A program made the position numbers and the translations under genes. Positions 1-4,373 of a stretch of 5,220 nucleotides of DNA are shown here, in pieces (the stretch's first letter is position 1; each line of letters opens with the position of its first letter). This stretch comes from an uncultured Erysipelotrichaceae bacterium (GTDB lineage: Bacteria; Bacillota_I; Bacilli_A; RFN20; CAG-826). The DNA lies in assembly GCA_900321535.1 (NCBI GenBank), contig ONWJ01000229.1, positions 1-5,220 of the forward strand, written 5' to 3'. A model generated the notes under the pieces. The model worked only from the letters and a program-made list of their open reading frames with translations, did not search any database and was not told where the DNA came from.

Positions 1-657
1 GTTGGTATTCAAATAAGTGGAATCGAAATCGATATTGTTGGAAATCGTGTTCACCACCGAAGAAAGCGGAGCGATGAGCAACGACATCGTTACGATAGCA
101 ACCAAAACCGATTGGATACCGGAAACCCAGCGGAGGTTATGTCTTTTGCGGATGCGATACGGCAAGAACCATTTGAAAAGGATGTGCCAAAGAAGCAAGG
201 CAAGAAGGTTACCGAAGATAAGAATGATGAGCGCTTCAAGGAAAACCAAAACGAGTTTGATGAAGGAAACCGCCATCGCGACGGAATAATTGTATAACGC
301 TGACGGGTCAGCATCGATTTTGAAGCCGTCTTTCAAAATCGTATAAATCGCAGTTCTCGCGGTTTCGCCAGCCGTCGTAACGGGGATGACAAAATCCGTA
401 CCCTGAAGGTTGAATTTGATTTCCTGCATGATAAAGCTGATGTTGAAATTCATCGCAGCCTGAGTCGACACATCCAGAGTAAAAATAGCGACGATGAACA
501 AGATAGCCATGAAAATAAAATGATAAGTGCCTTTCTTCCAACCGCGGAGCAAACCACGAAGGAAGCAAAGGACTAAAATCACGAAAATGAGGATGGTGAC
601 ACCGATCAAACCGATGTCTAAATAATTGGCTAGTTTTTCTGGATTGAGGTTGTTCAT
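1..657 (-). CDS. CvpA-like multi-pass membrane protein, N-terminal part (cut by window edge)
   Basis: An open frame runs without a stop from ATG at 657-655 to base 1, giving 219 residues that begin MNNLNPEKLANYLDIG; the C-terminus lies outside the window. Hydrophobic segments are at about 16-33, 47-61, 127-160 and 180-198. Between the first two is a basic turn, RGLLRGWKKG (34-43). Residues 62-126 form a polar, probably extracytoplasmic loop, and KWFLPYRIRKRHNLRW (162-177) is a strongly basic cytoplasmic patch before the last helix. An Asp ahead of helix 1, a G/RG turn after it, and a basic stretch followed by a G-rich helix ending in P-L resemble CvpA-family proteins. The family call is from memory of the pattern and is moderate; the membrane CDS itself is solid. 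No Shine-Dalgarno site precedes the ATG; a TATAAT ends 7 nt before it, so the mRNA is probably leaderless. It is transcribed divergently from the CPBP gene. Confidence 0.82.
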   Translation of the reverse strand, partial: MNNLNPEKLANYLDIGLIGVTILIFVILVLCFLRGLLRGWKKGTYHFIFMAILFIVAIFTLDVSTQAAMNFNISFIMQEIKFNLQGTDFVIPVTTAGETARTAIYTILKDGFKIDADPSALYNYSVAMAVSFIKLVLVFLEALIILIFGNLLALLLWHILFKWFLPYRIRKRHNLRWVSGIQSVLVAIVTMSLLIAPLSSVVNTISNNIDFDSTYLNTN

Positions 658-664
658 GCAGAAA

Positions 665-693
665 ATTATAGCAATTGGGGCATGTGCGTACAA
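665..693 (-). promoter_or_regulatory. Promoter of the left minus-strand gene
   Basis: Read on the minus strand, a perfect -10 TATAAT (670-665) lies 17 bp downstream of TTGTAC (693-688), which keeps the TTG of the -35 consensus (3/6 overall). The -10 ends 7 nt before the ATG at 657, so the expected start of transcription falls on or within 1-2 nt of the start codon. Confidence 0.65.
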
Positions 694-698
694 GGCGC

Positions 699-728
699 AG
701 GCGCGCTTCTATATGCCTAGGCACGCTT
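699..728. repeat. Direct repeat and palindrome in the divergent intergenic region
   Basis: AGGCGCGCTT (699-708) recurs as AGGCACGCTT (719-728), 9 of 10 identical and exactly 20 bp start to start. Between and overlapping them is the perfect palindrome TGCCTAGGCA (714-723). A further partial copy, AGGCGC, starts at 693. The patch is GC-rich relative to its surroundings and lies just upstream of both divergent promoters, where an operator would be expected. That role is inference. Confidence 0.5.
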
Positions 729-762
729 GAGCAAAACAATATATCAACTCGAGAAGAGATGT

Positions 763-768
763 TAAAAT
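763..768 (+). promoter_or_regulatory. Candidate -10 element of the CPBP-TraX unit
   Basis: TAAAAT (5/6 match to TATAAT) ends 7 nt before the ATG at 776, the same spacing as in the divergent gene. No good -35 is visible; the best hexamers at 16-17 bp upstream (740-746) match at 3/6 or less. If used, transcription would start at or immediately next to the start codon. Confidence 0.45.
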
Positions 769-775
769 ACCACCC

Positions 776-1693
776 ATGGAGCATTATTTCGGCACCAAAA
801 AATGCGGCCAATGCGATCAAAAAGTTGACATGATCGCGACGCGCTGCCCCCACTGCAACGCCAACTTGCTTTTGGAAGAAAACAACAAAAGCGGGCGGGA
901 TTTGAAGGGTTTTTATCGTTTTGATACCTTTGTTCAGGTCTCTTTTTATCGCCAGCTTACCTTTTTCATCATCGGTTTTTTAGGATTCCAAATCATGGGA
1001 ATCCTCCTGGCTTTGCTATTCCAAGGCATCGGGGTGGCGACCCTCAACCTTCAAACCGCTGAGGAGATCAAAGCGTTCAATGCGCGCACCGACATCCGTT
1101 TTTGGGTAAACATGGTGGCCTATTTGGTCATCGCCGCGATACTAGCTGCGGTCTTATGGAAAAAGGGCTGGAAGGAAATCTTCCACAGCTTCAAAAAGCC
1201 AACCTCCTATATGTGGGCAGGCATTGGCTTTGGTATCGTACTTGGCGCGAACTTCATTTATAACCTCATTATCATGCTGATTTTCACGGCGACTGGATTC
1301 AAACAGCCCGGCGTCAATGCGAATGAAACCAACTTGCAATCGATGTTTAGCGTGAATATTCCTGTCTTCGTCTTCGTCATCAGCTTCGTTGGTCCGTTTG
1401 TCGAAGAACTTGCCTATCGTGTTGGTTTATTCTCCTTCTTAAGCCGAACCAAACGCTGGATCGCATACGTTGTTTCCGCGGTGATCTTCGGACTCATCCA
1501 TTACAGCTGGGATTTCTCCTCCACTGAAGTCATCATCACAGAGTTAGTGAATCTGCCCTCCTATATCGGAGCGGGTCTCGTGATGGCGTTCGTCTATGAA
1601 AAAGGCGGTTTCGCCGGCTGCTACCTCATGCACGTATCCAATAATTTGTTCAGCGTGATCAGCACCATTGTTAGGAGTAGTTTTGCGAAGTGA
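776..1693 (+). CDS. Zinc-ribbon CPBP-family intramembrane glutamic endopeptidase
   Basis: This 305-residue membrane protein opens with a short cytoplasmic zinc ribbon, CGQC...CPHC (Cys 10, 13, 24, 27), and a linker to about residue 58. Multiple transmembrane segments follow (roughly 61-84, 110-127, 147-172, 196-208, 229-245, 262-276). The CPBP (Abi / type II CAAX-protease-like) signature is complete: EELAYR (Glu210, Glu211, Arg215), FGLIH (His242) and HVSNN (His286, Asn290). In this family these residues form the active site of an intramembrane glutamic protease; bacterial members are linked to prenyl-protein-type cleavage, protein secretion and peptide/bacteriocin immunity, but the substrate here is unknown. 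The start is well fixed: an in-frame TGA at 728-730 is followed by no ATG/GTG/TTG before 776, and the next Met (19) would break the zinc ribbon. No Shine-Dalgarno site is present. The TGA stop overlaps the GTG start of the TraX-like gene. Confidence 0.92.
   Translation: MEHYFGTKKCGQCDQKVDMIATRCPHCNANLLLEENNKSGRDLKGFYRFDTFVQVSFYRQLTFFIIGFLGFQIMGILLALLFQGIGVATLNLQTAEEIKAFNARTDIRFWVNMVAYLVIAAILAAVLWKKGWKEIFHSFKKPTSYMWAGIGFGIVLGANFIYNLIIMLIFTATGFKQPGVNANETNLQSMFSVNIPVFVFVISFVGPFVEELAYRVGLFSFLSRTKRWIAYVVSAVIFGLIHYSWDFSSTEVIITELVNLPSYIGAGLVMAFVYEKGGFAGCYLMHVSNNLFSVISTIVRSSFAK
1672..1692 (+). promoter_or_regulatory. Ribosome site and GTGA overlap coupling CPBP to TraX
   Basis: TAGGAG (1672-1677) lies 12 nt before the GTG start at 1690, longer than the usual 5-9 nt. 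The start shares the bases GTGA with the preceding TGA stop. A weakly spaced Shine-Dalgarno site plus start-stop overlap fits translation by termination-reinitiation after the CPBP gene. Confidence 0.6.
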
Positions 1694-2577
1694 ATAATAC
1701 AAAATCCCTGCAAAAACTGGATAGTTTTATCCTAAAGATTCTCGCGATGATCTTCATGACCTTAGATCACGTCGGCCTTTTCTTATTGCAAAGAGACCCG
1801 GGATCAGTGGTAGGGAATGTATTCCGCATTATCGGCAGATTAGCTTTCCCTCTCTATGCGTTTTTCTTAGCCGAAGGCATGCGCTACACCCGTAATCGTG
1901 GAATGTATGTCCTGCGCATTGGAATCATGTGGGCGGTAATCACGTTAGGCGAGACCATCTTCGTTTATGGGATGCAGCAACGTTATTCCCCCAATACGCT
2001 TTCCCCTGAGCCTTTCACCGATCTATTCTTCTCCATGCTCGTTCTTTGGTGTCTCCTTCTTCCTAACTGGAAAAAGGTATTTGCCATCCTCCCGCTTTCA
2101 CCGATGATTCTTTCCTTCGTCGTGGATGTTTATGAACGCATGAACTCGGTCACGATCGAATGGTTCCCCTACTATCTCCGTTTCGGATATGGCTTATATG
2201 GATTATTGATGATCCTGCTATTCTTCATCGCTCCGTGGATTGTCAAAAAGCTTTATGGATCAAGAGTCAGAGAAATCGGCATGTCGATGGAAGAATTCGA
2301 AGAGTCGGTTGAATATCGTCGGCAAACCAATCTCATCTCCATCGGTGGTCTTATCATCTCCGTCGTTTTGTTCTGGTCCATCGGTTACATCGCTAGAGGC
2401 ATCGATTACGCACCTTTTGATGTTTATTATTTAGGAAAAGGAAGCTATGCCTTGCTTGCCGGCATCCTTCTTTATTTCTATTCTGGCAGACGCGGCCATA
2501 ATTCTTTGGCGTTCCGCATCATTTCTTACCTTTATTTCCCAGCCCACCTGCTACTGCTTTTCCTTATCTTCTCTTAA
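1690..2577 (+). CDS. TraX-family integral membrane protein
   Basis: The 295-residue product matches the TraX family pattern. It has the opening LKILAMIFMTLDHVG (15-29, with Lys16 and Asp26-His27), then IGRLAFPLYAFFLAEGMRYTRNRGMYVLRI (48-77), and a C-terminal YFPAHLLLLFLI (282-293, His286). About eight hydrophobic segments are interrupted by a charged cytoplasmic loop at about 186-214 rich in Arg and Glu. F-plasmid TraX acetylates the pilin N-terminus; chromosomal relatives are widespread in Bacillota and their role is not settled. They resemble multi-pass acyltransferases, so an acyl transfer to a membrane or exported substrate is a reasonable inference only. Nothing conjugative is visible here. 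The GTG start is chosen from the 4-nt overlap with the upstream stop and because the family N-terminus begins close to it. No terminator follows, so read-through toward thioredoxin is possible. Confidence 0.87.
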   Translation: MNNTKSLQKLDSFILKILAMIFMTLDHVGLFLLQRDPGSVVGNVFRIIGRLAFPLYAFFLAEGMRYTRNRGMYVLRIGIMWAVITLGETIFVYGMQQRYSPNTLSPEPFTDLFFSMLVLWCLLLPNWKKVFAILPLSPMILSFVVDVYERMNSVTIEWFPYYLRFGYGLYGLLMILLFFIAPWIVKKLYGSRVREIGMSMEEFEESVEYRRQTNLISIGGLIISVVLFWSIGYIARGIDYAPFDVYYLGKGSYALLAGILLYFYSGRRGHNSLAFRIISYLYFPAHLLLLFLIFS

Positions 2578-2639
2578 GAAGCATATCTCTAGCAATATAC
2601 CCGTTCATACCATAAGATAAGCCATGGAGGTCAATAACA

Positions 2640-2945
2640 ATGGAAATCGAAATCAAATCCGCCGCTCAATTCGACGAAGAAATCAAAGGAGAGAAAGTCC
2701 TCGTGGACTTCTACGCCACCTGGTGTGGACCATGCAAAATGGTTGCCCCTGTCATCGCTCAAGTCGCAGGAGAACATCCTGAGCTTAAGGTGCTCAAAGT
2801 CGATGTCGACGAAGTCAGCGATCTCGCTGCAAGATACAATGTCGTCTCTATCCCAACGATGCTTTATATCGAAAAGGGTGAAGTCGTTCGCAGCCGTCTT
2901 GGATTCGCGCCGAAGCCACAGATTGAGCAATTCGTCGGCTTCTAA
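2640..2945 (+). CDS. trxA: Thioredoxin
   Basis: This 101-residue protein has the full length and order of a classical cytosolic thioredoxin: FYATWCGPCKMVAP with the redox pair Cys29/Cys32, a buried Asp23 on the strand before it, VLKVDVDE (51-58), and the cis-proline loop SIPTM (Pro72), then a GEVV...G turn. It reduces protein disulfides and is itself recycled by thioredoxin reductase, which is not in this window. No signal peptide or membrane helix is present, so it acts in the cytoplasm. A good Shine-Dalgarno TGGAGG (2625-2630) lies 9 nt before the ATG. The only upstream -10-like hexamer in the 62-nt gap is a weak TAAGAT (2613-2618), so it may have its own promoter or be read from the CPBP-TraX unit. 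The symbol reflects family membership; paralogs elsewhere cannot be excluded. Confidence 0.95.
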   Translation: MEIEIKSAAQFDEEIKGEKVLVDFYATWCGPCKMVAPVIAQVAGEHPELKVLKVDVDEVSDLAARYNVVSIPTMLYIEKGEVVRSRLGFAPKPQIEQFVGF

Positions 2946-2955
2946 TAAAAAAGAT

Positions 2956-2983
2956 TGGACAGTCCGAGCGCTTGTGATATATT
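2956..2983 (+). promoter_or_regulatory. Promoter of the tRNA-Asp/tRNA-Gly unit
   Basis: TGGACA (2956-2961, 5/6 to TTGACA) is separated by 16 bp from TATATT (2978-2983, 5/6 to TATAAT). The predicted start near 2990 leaves a 5' leader of only about 5 nt before the mature tRNA-Asp end at 2995. Confidence 0.7.
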
Positions 2984-2998
2984 TATCCACGCTCGGAC
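2962..2998. repeat. 9-bp perfect inverted repeat reaching into tRNA-Asp
   Basis: GTCCGAGCG (2962-2970) and CGCTCGGAC (2990-2998) are perfect reverse complements, 7 of 9 pairs G-C, separated by 19 nt. The left arm directly follows the -35 hexamer, the loop holds the -10, and the right arm covers the predicted transcription start plus the first four bases of tRNA-Asp. There is no T-run after it on the plus strand, so it is not an ordinary terminator of thioredoxin. Confidence 0.6.
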
Positions 2999-3069
2999 CA
3001 TTGGTCTAACGGTTATGATGCATCCCTGTCACGGATGAGACAGGAGTTCGACTCTCCTATGGTCCGCCA
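2995..3069 (+). tRNA. tRNA-Asp (anticodon GTC)
   Basis: The cloverleaf folds cleanly. Acceptor GGACCAT pairs fully with ATGGTCC (3059-3065). The anticodon stem CATCC/GGATG holds the loop CTGTCAC with anticodon GTC. A 4-nt variable loop (AGAC) precedes the T stem AGGAG/CTCCT, whose loop is TTCGACT. The D loop carries the GG pair. The discriminator is G, as expected for aspartate identity, and CCA (3067-3069) is encoded. It is the first gene of a two-tRNA transcript. Confidence 0.96.
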
Positions 3070-3075
3070 GCAACT

Positions 3076-3149
3076 GCAGGAGTAGTTCAGTGGTAGAACT
3101 CCAGCCTTCCAAGCTGGTCATGCGGGTTCGATTCCCGTCTCCTGCTCCA
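3076..3149 (+). tRNA. tRNA-Gly (anticodon TCC)
   Basis: Acceptor GCAGGAG pairs with CTCCTGC. The anticodon stem CCAGC/GCTGG encloses the loop CTTCCAA with anticodon TCC, reading GGA/GGG. The T stem GCGGG/CCCGT (one G-T pair) carries TTCGATT. The discriminator is T and CCA (3147-3149) is encoded. It follows tRNA-Asp by only 6 nt and precedes a strong terminator, so the two are processed from one precursor. Confidence 0.97.
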
Positions 3150-3163
3150 GTAACCGAACAAAC

Positions 3164-3190
3164 GCAGATCGAAAACGGTCTGCTTTTTTT
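3164..3190 (+). terminator. Intrinsic terminator of the tRNA unit
   Basis: GCAGATCG (3164-3171) pairs with CGGTCTGC (3176-3183), 8 bp including one T-G pair, around an AAAA loop. Seven T follow at once (3184-3190). It begins 14 nt after the tRNA-Gly CCA. Confidence 0.93.
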
Positions 3191-3199
3191 GTGCTCGTA

Positions 3200-3227
3200 T
3201 TTACAAAACACGCGAAAGGGATATCAT
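3200..3227 (+). promoter_or_regulatory. Promoter of the GNAT-rdgB operon
   Basis: TTTACA (3200-3205, 5/6 to -35) and TATCAT (3222-3227, 5/6 to -10) are separated by 16 bp and lie just after the tRNA terminator. The predicted start near 3234 gives a leader of about 16 nt that contains little more than the Shine-Dalgarno site. Confidence 0.65.
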
Positions 3228-3249
3228 TCACCTTCGAAAGGAACATTGC

Positions 3250-3768
3250 ATGAAAGTTACCATAGAAACACCACGTCTCTTGCTCCGTCCTTGGAACATC
3301 GAGGATGCTGAAGCGATGTTTTCTACGTGGGCCAATGACCCTGAGGTAACCAAATTTCTTACTTGGAACGCTCACGAGTCAGTTGAAATAACAAAGATGA
3401 TTGTTTCAACTTGGGTCGAGCAATATCAAGAGAAAGAGCGAATCAATTTCGCGATTGTTTTAAAGCAAACAAACGCGCTCATCGGAGGAATTGATGTCGT
3501 CAAATATATCGATGGAGTCCCGGTAATAGGTTATGTATCAGGTAAAGCCTATTGGGGCAATGGCTATATGACAGAAGCTTGCAAATGTGTTCTTAAGTTT
3601 CTCAAAGAGCAAGGATTCCGCCAAGCAAGGATTGATGCCTGCGTGGATAATATCGGTTCAAACCGCGTTATCCAAAAATGCGGCGGCGTTCTAGAAAGAA
3701 CCGAGCTGAACGACCGACCGTTAAAGAACGATACCGTGATGGTCAATCGCTATATCATCAACTTATAA
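3250..3768 (+). CDS. GNAT-family N-acetyltransferase (RimJ/RimL type)
   Basis: This 172-residue cytosolic protein is full length for the RimJ/RimL (Acetyltransf_3) branch. It opens with the family hallmark TPRLLLRPWNIEDAEAMF (7-24), has a central strand-turn region ALIGGIDVV (76-84), the acetyl-CoA pyrophosphate loop YWGNGYMTEA (101-110) with the helix that follows, and a closing N-x-GSNRVIQKCGG motif (134-146). It transfers acetyl from acetyl-CoA to an amine; relatives modify ribosomal-protein N-termini, small molecules or antibiotics, and the sequence does not say which. The Shine-Dalgarno AAAGGA (3237-3242) lies 7 nt before the ATG. Only 14 nt separate it from rdgB, so the two are probably co-transcribed, although no functional link between them is known to me. 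Base composition is slightly more A/T-rich than rdgB, not enough to argue for transfer. Confidence 0.9.
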   Translation: MKVTIETPRLLLRPWNIEDAEAMFSTWANDPEVTKFLTWNAHESVEITKMIVSTWVEQYQEKERINFAIVLKQTNALIGGIDVVKYIDGVPVIGYVSGKAYWGNGYMTEACKCVLKFLKEQGFRQARIDACVDNIGSNRVIQKCGGVLERTELNDRPLKNDTVMVNRYIINL

Positions 3769-3782
3769 GATAAGGAGGGTCT

Positions 3783-4373
3783 ATGAACAAAGAAATCTGC
3801 GTAGCCACGAATAACAAAGGAAAACTCAAAGAGTATCGTGAGATCCTAGCCCCGATGGGTTATGTCATCTACTCCCCTGCCGATTTGAACATCGACTGCG
3901 ACCCAACAGAAGACGGGGCAAGTTATCGCGAGAATGCCTTCATCAAAGCCAAGGCCTTCGCTAAGCTCGTCAAATTCCCGGTTCTTGCAGATGACTCTGG
4001 ATTAGAGATTCATGCGCTTGGGGCATTCCCTGGCATCCATTCTTCTAGATTTGCAGAAGAATGCGGCGGCTATCCTAACGCTTATGAAGAGATTCAAAAG
4101 CGGCTTGGAGATAACACAGATCGTTCCGCTCACTTCAACTGTACCATCTGCTATTTAGAGAATATCTCTGCAAAACCCCTCTATTTTGAAGGACAATGCC
4201 CTGGAACGATTCTCAAACAAAGGCATGGAGATCATGGTTTTGGATATGACCCGATCTTCCATTGCGAGGAAGCGGATTTAGATTTTGGCATCGCAAGCGA
4301 AGAAGAAAAGAATCGCTTCTCTCATCGAGCGAAAGCGATTGCAAAACTCCGTTTGTTCCTCGCGATTCGTTAA
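3783..4373 (+). CDS. rdgB: RdgB/Ham1-type non-canonical purine NTP pyrophosphatase
   Basis: The 196-residue product carries all family landmarks: ATNNKGKLKEYREIL (8-22), the substrate loop at the N-terminus; ADDSGLEIHALGAFPGIHSSRFA (69-91), with the catalytic/metal Asp70-Asp71; HGDHGFGYDPIF (148-159), for base recognition; and EEEKNRFSHRAKA (173-185), with the Ser-His-Arg triad. The family hydrolyses dITP, dITP-like and XTP nucleotides to the monophosphate plus pyrophosphate, keeping deaminated purines out of DNA and RNA. The length is normal. The start is confirmed by the N-terminal motif. The Shine-Dalgarno AAGGAGG (3772-3778) is perfect but only 4 nt from the ATG, unusually close. It is the second gene of the GNAT-rdgB unit. 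Its TAA overlaps the stop of the convergent YhhN gene in TTAA (4370-4373), so its terminator must lie inside that gene. Confidence 0.95.
   Translation: MNKEICVATNNKGKLKEYREILAPMGYVIYSPADLNIDCDPTEDGASYRENAFIKAKAFAKLVKFPVLADDSGLEIHALGAFPGIHSSRFAEECGGYPNAYEEIQKRLGDNTDRSAHFNCTICYLENISAKPLYFEGQCPGTILKQRHGDHGFGYDPIFHCEEADLDFGIASEEEKNRFSHRAKAIAKLRLFLAIR
4300..4340 (-). terminator. Candidate terminator of the YhhN gene, inside rdgB
   Basis: On the minus strand AATCGCTT (4340-4333) pairs perfectly with AAGCGATT (4318-4311) around a 14-nt loop. The pyrimidine tract CTTTTCTTCTT (4310-4300) follows. The stem is 8 bp but half A-T, the loop is long and the T-run is interrupted, so this is a weaker candidate. 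It lies about 30 nt past the YhhN stop, within the SHRAKA-coding part of rdgB. Confidence 0.4.

Noticed and set aside
17..314. Short open frames on both strands inside the left gene
   Set aside because: They are shadows of the 1-657 minus-strand membrane protein, have biased unlikely compositions and lack ribosome sites.
308..853. 181-residue minus-strand open frame crossing the divergent region
   Set aside because: It overlaps the left gene in another frame and the start of the CPBP gene, has no family resemblance, and would erase a convincing promoter region.
1690..2577. TraX-like gene as evidence of a conjugative element
   Set aside because: TraX-family genes are common on chromosomes of Bacillota. 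No relaxase, coupling protein, pilin or type IV secretion gene is present in the window.
2578..2639. Terminator or strong promoter between the TraX-like gene and thioredoxin
   Set aside because: No hairpin with a T-run is visible. The best -10 (TAAGAT, 2613-2618) and its 17-bp partner TAGCAA are too weak to list as a promoter.
2631..2990. 119-residue minus-strand open frame opposite thioredoxin
   Set aside because: It is an antisense shadow of an unmistakable thioredoxin; no ribosome site or family motif.
2962..2998. Inverted repeat as an intrinsic terminator for thioredoxin
   Set aside because: The loop is 19 nt and no T-run follows on the plus strand. On the minus strand a T-rich stretch occurs several bases away, but no minus-strand gene feeds into it.
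3029..3211. Minus-strand open frame across the two tRNAs (contains GNRTRMTSLEG)
   Set aside because: This is the well-known spurious protein produced by translating the antisense of tRNA genes. Both tRNAs fold perfectly and explain the sequence. The overlapping open frames at 3090-3311 plus and 3118-3375 minus are rejected for the same reason.
2995..3768. tRNA-adjacent integration island carrying the GNAT gene
   Set aside because: No integrase, no duplicated tRNA 3' end and no clear composition break. The acetyltransferase sits in a tidy operon with rdgB.
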